A DNA stretch of 35,567 nucleotides from Thermoplasmata archaeon. GTDB lineage: Archaea; Thermoplasmatota; Thermoplasmata; Methanomassiliicoccales; Methanomethylophilaceae. The stretch covers positions 1 through 35,567 of the forward strand of contig SUSW01000038.1 in the NCBI GenBank assembly GCA_015063235.1. Direction: 5' to 3'. The notes under the pieces are model-generated. The model was not told the origin of the DNA, made no database searches, and saw nothing but the letters and a program-made list of their open reading frames with translations. The translations under genes and the position numbers were made by a program. This document shows, piece by piece, positions 8,114 to 16,798 of this stretch. Each line of letters opens with the position of its first letter. Within the stretch, counting starts at the first letter, position 1.

Positions 8114-9235
8114 ATGCCAGAGGAATTCACGGTCACGCCATGGGAGGTCAAGGGCGAGATTGACTACGATCAGCTCATGAAGATGTTCGGAACCACGCCG
8201 ATAGACGACGCTCTGCTGGACAGATTGGCGGGCTACGGAGAGCTGCATCCCATGCTCAAGCGCGGGATTTTTTACACCCATAGGGACCTGGCATGGCTGC
8301 TCGATCAGTATGATAAGGGCAACAAGTTCACGATCTACACCGGAAGGGGGCCTTCCGGAAACACCCACCTGGGACACCTGATGCCCTGGATGTTCAACAA
8401 ATGGGTACAGGATACCTTCAAAGTGGATATGATCTTCCAAATGACCAACGATGAGAAGTTCCTTTTCAAGGATCTCACTCTGGAGGACACTACCAGCATG
8501 GCCTATCAGAATGCACTGGATTTCATAGCACTCGGATTCGATCCCAAGAGGACTAAAATCATCCTCAACACGAAGAACATCGACAAGCTCTACCCCATAG
8601 CATTGAGTGTTGCGAAGAAGATAACCTTCTCCACAGCGAAGGCCGTGTTCGGATTCGATAACTCCACGAACATTGGGTCGATATTCTTCACTGCGATGCA
8701 GTCCGCACCCGCATTCATCCCCTCGGTGGATGCAGGGAAGCAGGTGCCCGTCCTTATCCCCTGCGGAATCGATCAGGATCCGCACTTCAGGGTCTGCAGG
8801 GACGTGGCTCCCGGTCTGGGATATCCCAAACCGTCGCTCATCTTCTGCAAGATGATGCCAGGACTCTCGGGAGGCGACAAGATGTCCTCATCGGACGAGA
8901 ATGCCACGATATACACCACGGATACCGAGAAGCAGGTGAAGAAGAAGGTCGGAAGGGCGTTCACAGGCGGATGCGTGTCCGTCGAGGAGCAGAGGGAGAA
9001 GGGCGGAAACCCAGAAGTCTGTTCTGTTTTCAAGTACAATTATTTCATGTTCGAGCACAGCGACGACGAGATCAACGAACTCGTCCGTAAATGCCGTAAC
9101 GGCGAGATCCTCTGCGGTGAATGCAAGATGTGCCTGACACAGAAAATCAACGTGTTCCTGGCAGAGCACCAGGAGAAGAGAGAGAAGGCCAAGGACGTCA
9201 TAGCCGATATGGCTTATGACGGATTTGAATGGTGA
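8114..9235 (+). CDS. trpS: Tryptophanyl-tRNA synthetase
   Basis: A 373-residue class I synthetase charging tRNA-Trp. The HIGH-like signature appears as THLGH (residues 84-88) within RGPSGNTHLGHLMPW and the KMSKS-like loop as KMSSS (256-260). The long N-terminal extension and overall length are those of archaeal/eukaryotic TrpRS. A CxxC-containing stretch near the C-terminus (ILCGECKMC) could bind a metal. It shares a short divergent promoter region with the 147-aa gene and is followed at once by pheS, an aminoacyl-tRNA synthetase pair. Confidence 0.95.
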   Translation: MPEEFTVTPWEVKGEIDYDQLMKMFGTTPIDDALLDRLAGYGELHPMLKRGIFYTHRDLAWLLDQYDKGNKFTIYTGRGPSGNTHLGHLMPWMFNKWVQDTFKVDMIFQMTNDEKFLFKDLTLEDTTSMAYQNALDFIALGFDPKRTKIILNTKNIDKLYPIALSVAKKITFSTAKAVFGFDNSTNIGSIFFTAMQSAPAFIPSVDAGKQVPVLIPCGIDQDPHFRVCRDVAPGLGYPKPSLIFCKMMPGLSGGDKMSSSDENATIYTTDTEKQVKKKVGRAFTGGCVSVEEQREKGGNPEVCSVFKYNYFMFEHSDDEINELVRKCRNGEILCGECKMCLTQKINVFLAEHQEKREKAKDVIADMAYDGFEW

Positions 9236-9240
9236 TCCCC

Positions 9241-10761
9241 ATGGTTAGCGACGAGATATTGGAAGGATTGAGCTACAACGAGAAGAAGCTGCTGCTTGCT
9301 TTGAACAGAATGGGCGGGGCCGCGACACCCGCACAGCTGATCGATGCAGAGGACTTCGGACTGGAAGTCGAGATCATGGGAGCGGCCTCATGGCTGGAGT
9401 CCAAAGGGATGGCCAAAATTAAGGAAGACTCCGAGAAATACATCACTCTCACCGATATGTCCGTAGTGGAGCAGGGTCTGCCAGAAAGGATAGCGATCAC
9501 CAATATAGATGCCGCAGGCGGAAAGCTGGACATGAACGTCCTCGCCGAGAAGATGTCCGACGGATTGGACAAGGTCGCGGTAGGTTGGCTCAAAAGGAAG
9601 GCATTGGCCGATATAGTTTCAGAGGGGGATTTAAAGTACCTCGTACTGACCGACAAGGGAAAGTCCATGATCGGCATCGAGATGCCCGAAGAGGCATTGC
9701 TCAAGAGACTGGCAGCCGGCCCCGTCCTCGCAGAGGAAGCGGATGCGGCGGCCGTCAAGGATCTCAAGGGCAGGAAAGGCGTCCTAGGGGAGAAGATCGT
9801 CACAGAGAGGTCCATATCGCTCACTGATTCAGGAAAGGAGGTCGCTGCATCCGGTATCGAGCTCAAGCCTCAGGTCACCGAGATCACAGACCGCCTCATC
9901 CAGTCTGGGGAATGGAAGAATGCGGAGTTCAGGAAATACGACATCCAGACCTTTGCACCTGCAATAGTGCCGGCGAAGAAGCATCCCCTTTCCAGGCTCG
10001 GAGCCCAGATAAGGAGGATGTTCACGGATATGGGATTCGTGGAGATGTCCTCGGAGTATGTCCAGCCCTCATTCTGGAATCTGGATGTCCTGTTCACACC
10101 CCAGGACCACCCGGCAAGGGACCTTCAGGATACATTCTACCTTGAGAATCCGCGCTCGATACACATCGACGATGAGGAGCTTCTCGAGAAGATAAGGAAC
10201 ATCCACGAGAACGGCGGGGACACCGGTTCCACTGGATGGGGCGGAAAGTGGTCCAGGGATATGGCAGAATCCGCACTCCTCAGGACGCACAGCACGGTCA
10301 CCAGCATCAGGTACATCTCGCAGCATCCGGATGCGCCCCAGAAGGCGTTCTCCATCTCAAGGATATTCAGGAACGAATCCATCGATGCCACGCATCTTCC
10401 CGAGTTCACGCAGATTGAGGGAATTGTCATCGACGAGAACGCCGACTTCAACATGCTGGTCTCGATGATCAGGGAGTTCTACGCGAAGATGGGATTCGAT
10501 CAGATCCGCATCCGTCCCGCTTATTTCCCCTATACCGAGCCTTCGCTGGAGATCGAGGTCTTCTTCAACGGTAAGTGGATGGAGCTCGGAGGAGCCGGGA
10601 TGTTCAGGCCTGAGGTTCTCGCACCATTCGGAGTCAAGACTCCTGTCCTCGCATGGGGATTCGGATTCGAGAGGCTTGCGATGCTCAAGTGGAACATAAA
10701 GGACATCAGGGACCTTTACATCTCTGATATCGACACTCTCAAGAAGAATACAATCTTCTGA
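9241..10761 (+). CDS. pheS: Phenylalanyl-tRNA synthetase alpha subunit
   Basis: About 506 residues, the long archaeal/eukaryotic type of the class II PheRS alpha chain. The N-terminal ~200 residues form winged-helix-like domains (SYNEKKLLLALNRMGG). The catalytic domain begins near 250, with motif 2 around SISRIFRNESIDATHLPEF and motif 3 around VLAWGFGFERLAML. ATG 9241 is preferred over the in-frame ATG at 9229, which overlaps the trpS stop. The beta subunit gene is not in the window. The last 405 bases are overlapped on the opposite strand by an open frame from the convergent gene. Confidence 0.94.
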   Translation: MVSDEILEGLSYNEKKLLLALNRMGGAATPAQLIDAEDFGLEVEIMGAASWLESKGMAKIKEDSEKYITLTDMSVVEQGLPERIAITNIDAAGGKLDMNVLAEKMSDGLDKVAVGWLKRKALADIVSEGDLKYLVLTDKGKSMIGIEMPEEALLKRLAAGPVLAEEADAAAVKDLKGRKGVLGEKIVTERSISLTDSGKEVAASGIELKPQVTEITDRLIQSGEWKNAEFRKYDIQTFAPAIVPAKKHPLSRLGAQIRRMFTDMGFVEMSSEYVQPSFWNLDVLFTPQDHPARDLQDTFYLENPRSIHIDDEELLEKIRNIHENGGDTGSTGWGGKWSRDMAESALLRTHSTVTSIRYISQHPDAPQKAFSISRIFRNESIDATHLPEFTQIEGIVIDENADFNMLVSMIREFYAKMGFDQIRIRPAYFPYTEPSLEIEVFFNGKWMELGGAGMFRPEVLAPFGVKTPVLAWGFGFERLAMLKWNIKDIRDLYISDIDTLKKNTIF

Positions 10762-11958
10762 ATCAACGGGGAAGAGCCGGTCGCAGAACTTTCTCAGATC
10801 GGCCTTCCTTCCTTCATTTCTGCTTATAGCGGCAGCATTCTCCAATACGATCCTGGCATCGGCCTTCCTCCCCATCTCCATAAGAGCGAACGATTCATAC
10901 GCCAGGAGTATGTCCATCCTGAAAATGCAGTGATCCCGGGACATCCTGGATTCTGCTTCCGAGAATATGGTCATCGCTTCCTCAGGTTTCCCTGACCAAA
11001 GGAGGCAGACGCCTTCCGTCATCAGGCTGTCTGCACTATTATCATCGACATCGGAGATGATGCTGTAAGCCCTTTCGATCATGTGCTGTCTCAGGGCAAT
11101 TTCGGCCTTCAATATAGATCCTGCGTTCTGATCCTTCAGGGAGATCCTGTCCGTTATCTCTGCCGCATCATCGATCTTTCCGGAATCGATCATCATCCTT
11201 GCTGCTATCTTCTGAAGATCGGTATCGTCCTGTCTTTCAAGAAGAATCGGCAGCGAATCGAGAACCTTGGTCTGAAGGGAATCGATCAGCATGAATCTCC
11301 TGTCCCTGATGAGTCTGATCGCCTCCCTGTCCCTGTGCGCCATGACCAGGTGATATATCCTCTCGGAAATGCCTTTCTCATGATCGATGCACCAATCTGC
11401 CGCTTTGCTGTGCCATCTGATCAGCAGATCGGGGCTTGCGTTGTCCAGAATCTTCTTCTTGAGTTCAGGTCTGATGTAAGCGTTGTTATCGTTCTTGAAG
11501 TAGATGAATGGGATGTCCGCAGGAAAGCTGTCCTTCGTAACGGTCTGTTCGAGAAGACAGTAGCACCCCAGCATATCCGCCTGATACCGGTCCATCTGAC
11601 TGAGGTTCGAGGCCATGTTATCGGCGCTGTCCAGAGCCTCATCGATGCAGATCCCCAGTACGGAGAGCTCATTCTAACGGCTCTGATAGATCTCCTTCCC
11701 GCGATTGGTGAGGTGATACACCTTCCTTCTGTGCATCTTGCTGCTCTTCTTGATGGTAGAGGAGCTTGCTTCCACTTCCTCTCCGGCCATCATCTTGCTG
11801 ATGATGATGCTGACATGTGAGCGGGATATCCCCAGTTTCATAGCTATCCCGTCCTGAGTGATATCGAACGGTGCTCCGTATTGAATGTCGCGGCTGATGT
11901 ATATGAAACGGTGCAGATGAGCAAGCGTTTTGTCGTGGAGTGTTATCGGGTTGTCCAT
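10357..11958 (-). CDS. Winged-helix + helical-repeat protein with in-frame TAG at codon 95
   Basis: Codons 1-94 (11958 to 11677) encode a winged helix: DGIAMKLGISRSHVSIIISKM is the recognition region and YHLTNRGKEIY the wing. A single TAG (11674-11676) follows, and the same frame continues for hundreds of codons. The continuation is an alpha-helical, TPR/MalT-like segment (KAADWCIDHEKG, then AKAEIALRQHM-type helix pairs up to about codon 395). No Shine-Dalgarno precedes the first methionine after the TAG (11616), so the parts look like one gene. The frame then stays open 405 bases antisense to pheS; this tail is probably accidental, so the true C-terminus is uncertain, and a lost stop or frameshift near 10765 is possible. 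Function unknown, perhaps a regulator with a ligand-sensing helical domain. The TAG may be pyrrolysine, read-through or a disabling mutation. Confidence 0.6.
11674..11676 (-). other. In-frame TAG inside winged-helix/helical-repeat gene
   Basis: Read on the minus strand, the codons run Ser-Arg-TAG-Asn-Glu-Leu-Ser-Val-Leu-Gly. The frame is open on both sides (94 codons before, more than 400 after). A small stem, TCTCC/GGGGA with a five-base loop (11666-11652), begins eight bases after the TAG, but it is weak and I do not claim it is a specific insertion signal. Pyrrolysine decoding is inferred from lineage only. Confidence 0.55.
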
Positions 11959-12028
11959 AGACAGGATAATCGCATATAGGATTTAAGTGGAGCACGCTTT
12001 ATCTAGGCTTTTTAGTTCAAAGTCAAAT

Positions 12029-12051
12029 ACTCGGACCAATATAGTCGGAGT
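12029..12051 (+). promoter_or_regulatory. Imperfect inverted repeat just before the dtdA start
   Basis: ACTCGGAC (12029-12036) and GTCGGAGT (12044-12051) form an eight-base inverted repeat with one mismatch and a seven-base spacer CAATATA. It ends directly at the ATG 12052, in the divergent gap between the winged-helix gene and dtdA. It could be an operator for a dimeric regulator or simply include the Shine-Dalgarno CGGAG. Confidence 0.3.
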
Positions 12052-12888
12052 ATGTCGAGATTGTTGGTGTGCAGCGAACTGGATCTCCCGTCGGCCAATA
12101 TGAGGGACTCGCTCCTGTCCTTCCATGAATGGGAGGATATGGGTTCCGAGGGACAGAATAGGTACCTTCGCTACGGGGACTCCATAATCATGACTATTCC
12201 GGATATGCATATACGCCACGAGGATCTCGATAAGGAGGCCGAGGCCTTCGGAATAAAAGTAGACGAGATCATCGTGATGTCCAAGCATTCCGCTAAGAGC
12301 GGAAGGCCGGCTCTGACCGTGCATCCCATAGGGAACTATCATGAGAACATGTACGGAGGGAAGGAGAGGACGCTGGTCCCCGCCGCACCTGCATTCATGT
12401 CAGCCGCTCTGAGGGCCATCGTCCAGAAGAACGATATGCCCGAGAATCAGCTCTGCTTCGAGGTCACCCATCACGGGCCGTTCGTCAGCAGACCTACGTT
12501 CTATATCGAGGTTGGAAGCGAGCAGACCCATTGGGAGAACAAACATGCGGCGGAGATACTGGCACATGTGCTTGACGAGCTCGAGCCGGACGATACGTAC
12601 CCTTCGATGGTGGGAGTCGGAGGAGGCCATTATGCACCCCGTTTCACAGAGGTCGCCCTCAAGTTCAAGGCAAATTTCGGACACATGCTTCCCATCTACC
12701 AGATGGAAGGGAGAGATGATGAGGACATAATCCGTATGGTGAAGGATGCGTGTGCCGCGACCGATACCAAAACGGTGTATCTGCACAGGAAATCGATGAA
12801 GAAGCCGGAGGAGAGGCGTGTGTCTGCCCTGATAGAATCCGCCGGCTTCGAGATTGTAAGTTCCAAGGATCTGGAACCCATTCAGTGA
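12052..12888 (+). CDS. dtdA: D-aminoacyl-tRNA deacylase (archaeal/plant DTD2/GEK1 type)
   Basis: A 278-residue enzyme that hydrolyses D-amino acids from mischarged tRNA. The family blocks LTVHPIGNYHENMYGG, CFEVTHHGPF and VGVGGGHYAPRFTEVAL are all present, including the conserved histidines probably involved in zinc binding and catalysis. Length matches archaeal members. It diverges from the winged-helix gene with a 93-base gap and overlaps the convergent UMP kinase stop by seven bases. Position among tRNA synthetase and release-factor genes fits a translation-quality-control role. Confidence 0.92.
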   Translation: MSRLLVCSELDLPSANMRDSLLSFHEWEDMGSEGQNRYLRYGDSIIMTIPDMHIRHEDLDKEAEAFGIKVDEIIVMSKHSAKSGRPALTVHPIGNYHENMYGGKERTLVPAAPAFMSAALRAIVQKNDMPENQLCFEVTHHGPFVSRPTFYIEVGSEQTHWENKHAAEILAHVLDELEPDDTYPSMVGVGGGHYAPRFTEVALKFKANFGHMLPIYQMEGRDDEDIIRMVKDACAATDTKTVYLHRKSMKKPEERRVSALIESAGFEIVSSKDLEPIQ

Positions 12889-13562
12889 GAGTTTACGAAA
12901 GTACCGTTGATGGGCTTGCCCAGAATGGCGTTCTTCAGTTCGTCCAAGTTCCTTCCGTCGATCATTAGGATGTCCATCCTGTTCTCCTTTGCGAGTTTGA
13001 CTCCGAGAGGGTCGAATACGCTGGATTTGGATGCCCCATGCTCCTTGTAGACTATCTCTGCCAGTTCGTCTATGGTCATCTTCGGTATCTTTTTGGCATT
13101 CGGATCCTTGCGCGGATCGGCTGTATATACCGCATCCACTGATGTTCCGTTGATGATTCTGTCCGCTTTCATAGCAGCAGCGACCATGGATGATACCGCA
13201 TCGGTGGTATGGCCGGGCACAGTTCCGCCCATTACAACGATCTTCCCGGGCTGTGAGGCCTTGACGAGTTCTTCCGGATCCGTGATGACAGCATCCGGCA
13301 TTTCACCCAGTGCCAGCATCAGAAGCTGAGCGTTCATGCGAGTCGCTGCTATGCCGAGGATGTCCTGCTCATAGGTGCTTCCGCCGAGATCCTTTGCGAT
13401 TCCGGCATAATACCTCGCGGTCTTACCTCCGCCGCACACTATCGCGAGCTGCACTTCCTTGGATACCTCTTTGAGCATCTTCGCGAGCTTTCCGATAAAT
13501 TCTGCATCATTCTCTCCGGGGACGAGAATCGACCCGCCAATAGATACGACGACCTTTTCCAT
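12882..13562 (-). CDS. pyrH: Uridylate kinase (UMP kinase, archaeal type)
   Basis: A 226-residue amino-acid-kinase-fold enzyme making UDP from UMP. The N-terminal VVSIGGSIL loop, the GGGKTARYYAG phosphate-binding segment, the GTVPGHTTDAVSSMVA region and VDAVYTADPRKDPNAK are archaeal PyrH signatures. ATG 13562 is chosen because it reproduces the family start MEKVVVSIGG; the open frame extends 17 codons further with no support. It is convergent with dtdA, overlapping by seven bases. Confidence 0.92.
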   Translation of the reverse strand: MEKVVVSIGGSILVPGENDAEFIGKLAKMLKEVSKEVQLAIVCGGGKTARYYAGIAKDLGGSTYEQDILGIAATRMNAQLLMLALGEMPDAVITDPEELVKASQPGKIVVMGGTVPGHTTDAVSSMVAAAMKADRIINGTSVDAVYTADPRKDPNAKKIPKMTIDELAEIVYKEHGASKSSVFDPLGVKLAKENRMDILMIDGRNLDELKNAILGKPINGTFVNSH

Positions 13563-13637
13563 TCTACCGTATCTGGGATGTGTATGGACCAATATGAATG
13601 TGGCGATTAACAAATACGGTCGGAGAATGGGTGTTGC

Positions 13638-13658
13638 AGGAGGTGATCCCGGGCCCGG
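13638..13658 (+). other. Perfect 12-base anti-16S complement next to a GC palindrome
   Basis: AGGAGGTGATCC (13638-13649) is fully complementary to the conserved 16S rRNA 3' end and is followed by the palindrome CCGGGCCCGG (13649-13658) and then AGTTTT. No convincing gene start follows at ribosome-binding distance; the nearest ATG (13674) opens only a seven-codon frame. It lies in the 193-base gap between pyrH and the aRF1 gene. Confidence 0.35.
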
Positions 13659-13710
13659 AGTTTTCAGTCATAAATGATGGTCACACGCGTAATATAAGAA
13701 CGCACGTCCG

Positions 13711-13722
13711 TAATATTTATAA
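13711..13722 (+). promoter_or_regulatory. TATA box for the aRF1 gene
   Basis: TAATATTTATAA lies 34 bases upstream of ATG 13756. It would place transcription start near 13745, giving a very short leader containing the GGTGG ribosome-binding stretch. A second copy of CGTAATAT (13688-13695) upstream may be an alternative element. Confidence 0.55.
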
Positions 13723-13755
13723 CACATTCAGGGATGGGTGGGGTAGGTGGACCTA

Positions 13756-14994
13756 ATGGCAGATATCAATACTGAGAATTCTGAGGACAGGGCAAGGTAC
13801 GATTTCAAGAAAGATATGCAGGAGATCATGAACTACAGGGGCAGAGGAACAGAACTCATCTCCTGTTACGTTCCGGAGAACAAACCCATCTCCGATGTAA
13901 TGGCATATCTCAGGAATGAGCAGTCTCAGGCATCCAACATCAAGTCGAAGACGACGATGAAGAATGTCACGAGCGCTATCGATTCCATCGCCTCTCGACT
14001 CAAAACATTCAAACAGGCACCGCCGAACGGCATAGTCATCTTCTGCGGAGAGGTCCCCCGTGCAGGAGATCAGACCAAGATGGTCCAATATGTGATCCAT
14101 CCGCCGGAGGCTATCACGGCATTCCTTTACAGGTGCGATTCCGATTTCTTCACGGAACCCCTGGAATCGATGATGCTGGATAAGAAGTGCTACGGACTCA
14201 TAACCATCGACAGGTCCGAAGCCACATTAGGTCTTCTCAACGGTAGCAGGATCCAGGTTCTGAAGCATTTCGATTCATTAGTCCCCAGTAAGCACCACCA
14301 GGGAGGTCAGTCGTCAGTCCGTTTCGAAAGGCTGATCGAGATCGCCGCCCACGAGTTCTTCACAAAGGTGGCGGACAACTGTACCGAGTATTTCCTCAAC
14401 AGGCCGGAGCTGCTGGGGATACTTGTCGGAGGGCCGGGTTACACTAAGGAGTTCTTCGTTAAAGAAGAGTATCTCCACCACGAGCTCAGGAAGAAGATCA
14501 TCACCCCTCTCGTGGATACAGGTTACACAGACGAGTCCGGACTCAGGGAACTCGTTCAGAATTCACAGAATATCCTTACCGGTCTTCAGCTGGCAAGGGA
14601 GAAGGTCTACATGCAGAGGCTTTTCACGGAGATCAGGAAGGCTGACGGAGGACTTTCCGCATACGGAGAGGATGAGGTCAGGAACTACCTCGTCAGCGGA
14701 GCCGTCGACACCGTGCTTCTGTCAGAGGCCATCAAGAAAAGGCGTATCACGGTCCAGTGTCAGCAGGGACATGTCCACGAGCTCACGGTGGCCGATTCCG
14801 ACGCTAGTATCCCCTGTCCCGAATGCGGGAGCAAGACACAGATAACCTCGGATGAGGATTTCATCGACGACTTCTTCAACAAAGCTGAGATGTTCAACAC
14901 ACGCGTGCAGCTCATCTCTCCAGATTCAGAGGAAGGAGACATGCTGCTGAAGGCTTTCGGAGGAGTGGCAGCCCTCCTGAGATACAGGATGTGA
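13756..14994 (+). CDS. prf1: Peptide chain release factor aRF1
   Basis: A 412-residue archaeal class I release factor recognising stop codons and triggering peptidyl-tRNA hydrolysis. Numbered from ATG 13756, the decoding NIKS motif is at residues 61-64, YxCxxxF at 125-131 (YRCDSDF) and the catalytic GGQ at 183-185. The C-terminal domain has a zinc-finger-like CQQGHxHE...CPECG segment. All decoding motifs look canonical, so nothing in this copy obviously excludes UAG recognition. An in-frame GTG (13747) would add three residues. The gene overlaps a possible GTG start of argS. Confidence 0.96.
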   Translation: MADINTENSEDRARYDFKKDMQEIMNYRGRGTELISCYVPENKPISDVMAYLRNEQSQASNIKSKTTMKNVTSAIDSIASRLKTFKQAPPNGIVIFCGEVPRAGDQTKMVQYVIHPPEAITAFLYRCDSDFFTEPLESMMLDKKCYGLITIDRSEATLGLLNGSRIQVLKHFDSLVPSKHHQGGQSSVRFERLIEIAAHEFFTKVADNCTEYFLNRPELLGILVGGPGYTKEFFVKEEYLHHELRKKIITPLVDTGYTDESGLRELVQNSQNILTGLQLAREKVYMQRLFTEIRKADGGLSAYGEDEVRNYLVSGAVDTVLLSEAIKKRRITVQCQQGHVHELTVADSDASIPCPECGSKTQITSDEDFIDDFFNKAEMFNTRVQLISPDSEEGDMLLKAFGGVAALLRYRM

Positions 14995-15008
14995 TTCAAT
15001 TGACGATC

Positions 15009-16796
15009 ATGGATGATTTCCAGGCGGAGATCCGTAAGAGGGTCTCCGAAGCGCTGAAAGAGATGGGTGCGGAAGGCACGGAGTTCGTAGTCGAGGCTTC
15101 CACGATGGAAGGCGTCGATATGGCGGTACCGTGCTTCCCGATGGCGAAGGCTCTCAGGAAGGCCCCTCAGGCCATCGCCGATGATCTGGCCAGCAGGATA
15201 CAGCCCTCCGGCATCATCGCAAGCGTCTCCAGCGTTAACGGATTCCTCAACTTCAATGTGGACACGGCTATCCTCATCGAGCTGACCCTTGACGAGATCG
15301 TGAACAACGGTGCGGAGTTCAGCCACATGCCAAAGACAGGAATCAGGGTCAATGTGGAGCACACATCCACCAACCCTACCGGGCCTATCCACGTGGGAAG
15401 GGCACGCAACCCCATCATCGGAGACACCCTGGCGAGATGCCTGAAGAGGTGCGGACACGAGGTCATGACCGAGTACTATGTGAATGACGTGGGAAAGCAG
15501 GTCGTCGTCCTCACATGGGGAGTCAACAACGTCTCTGACGAGGAGGCCGCCAAGAACTCAGAGGAGCACATGAAGGAGATCGGGCAGAACGAGAAGGAGA
15601 GGGACAAGACCGATCACAGGCTTGTCGCCAAGTACCGTGTTGCCAATAAAAGGATGGAATCCGAGCCTGCCGTGCAGGAGGAGATCTCCGAGATGATGAG
15701 GCGCTTCGAGCAGGGAGATCAGCAGGTGATCGATACGGTCAGACACACCGCGGGCATCATGCTGGACGGTCTCAAGGAGACTCTCAGCAACATAAACGTG
15801 GAGCTCGACAGGTACACATGGGAATCACAGTACATCGCAGACGGTTCCGCAAAAGCAGTAGTTGAGGAACTCAAGCAGTCCAAGTATGCAGGACAGACCA
15901 AGGATGGTGCATGGTATGTCGATCTGAAGGACTTCGGTGTACAGGGGAAGAACACCAAATTCACATTCACAAGGTCCGACGGCACCACACTGTATACCAC
16001 TCGTGACCTTGCATATCATCTTGACAAGTTCACGAGGGCAGACCGTCTGATCGACGTTCTGGGGGAGGATCAGAAACTCGGAAGCAAGCAGCTCTGCTCC
16101 GCTCTCGAGATCATGGGTAAGGACAAGCTCCCGGAGCCTCTGTTCTATGCATTCGTCTCCCTCCCTGAGGGAAAGATGTCCACCAGGAGGGGAGTCGTCG
16201 TCTATCTCGATGACCTTATCGATGAGGCCGTAGCACGTGCCTACGAGGAGATCAAGAAGAGGCGTTCCAACCTCTCCGATGAAGAACTGAGCAAAGGGCG
16301 CACCGAGATGTCCGAAGAGAACATGAGGGAGGTCGCTAAGATCGTTGGAGTCGCCGCCGTTAGGTTCAATATCGTCCGTGTCCAGCCCGAGAAGCAGTTC
16401 GTCTTCAAGTGGGAGGATGCTCTCAACTTCGACGGTAATTCCGGACCATACCTGCAGTACGTCCATGCCAGGGCATGCAGTATGCTCAGGAAGGCAGGGG
16501 AGTTCGACCATGATACCGATCCGGCCAAGTTCACCGAGCCTTACGAGATCAAGCTGATCAAGATTCTCGCCAGGTACGAGGAGGTCCTGAAGGCTGCCGG
16601 TAATGAGATGCGTATCCACATGATCCCGGCTTACGGGCATGAGCTCGCCAGTGCTTTCAATCAGTATTATGCGGCCGTCTCCATCCTCAATTCCAAGGAA
16701 AAGAGGAATGCCAGGCTCACTCTCGTAGAGTGCGCAAAGACCGTTTTGGCAGATGTACTGGACTGTCTCGGTATGGGCGCTCCCGAGGAGATGTGA
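15009..16796 (+). CDS. argS: Arginyl-tRNA synthetase
   Basis: About 595 residues, class I synthetase. The N-terminal additional domain is followed by HIGH-like HVGRARN in the context NPTGPIHVGRARNPIIGD, the YYVNDVGKQV block, the catalytic LGEDQKLGSKQLCSAL region and a KMSTRRG loop in place of KMSKS, usual for ArgRS. The C-terminal alpha-helical anticodon domain ends in HELASAFNQYYA and AKTVLADVLDCLGM. ATG 15009 is the conservative start; GTG 14991, overlapping the prf1 stop, is also in frame and would couple the two genes. Confidence 0.95.
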   Translation: MDDFQAEIRKRVSEALKEMGAEGTEFVVEASTMEGVDMAVPCFPMAKALRKAPQAIADDLASRIQPSGIIASVSSVNGFLNFNVDTAILIELTLDEIVNNGAEFSHMPKTGIRVNVEHTSTNPTGPIHVGRARNPIIGDTLARCLKRCGHEVMTEYYVNDVGKQVVVLTWGVNNVSDEEAAKNSEEHMKEIGQNEKERDKTDHRLVAKYRVANKRMESEPAVQEEISEMMRRFEQGDQQVIDTVRHTAGIMLDGLKETLSNINVELDRYTWESQYIADGSAKAVVEELKQSKYAGQTKDGAWYVDLKDFGVQGKNTKFTFTRSDGTTLYTTRDLAYHLDKFTRADRLIDVLGEDQKLGSKQLCSALEIMGKDKLPEPLFYAFVSLPEGKMSTRRGVVVYLDDLIDEAVARAYEEIKKRRSNLSDEELSKGRTEMSEENMREVAKIVGVAAVRFNIVRVQPEKQFVFKWEDALNFDGNSGPYLQYVHARACSMLRKAGEFDHDTDPAKFTEPYEIKLIKILARYEEVLKAAGNEMRIHMIPAYGHELASAFNQYYAAVSILNSKEKRNARLTLVECAKTVLADVLDCLGMGAPEEM

Positions 16797-16798
16797 GG

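Noticed and set aside
8084-8785. Minus-strand frame opposite trpS
   Set aside because: Shadow of trpS, with no start signal and low-complexity composition.
12033-12042. Shared 10-mer GGACCAATAT before dtdA and near pyrH (about 13584)
   Set aside because: Many 10-mer pairs are expected by chance in 35 kb, and the two copies sit at different distances from the genes.
15825-16640. 271-codon minus-strand frame opposite argS
   Set aside because: Shadow; argS on the plus strand has all synthetase motifs.
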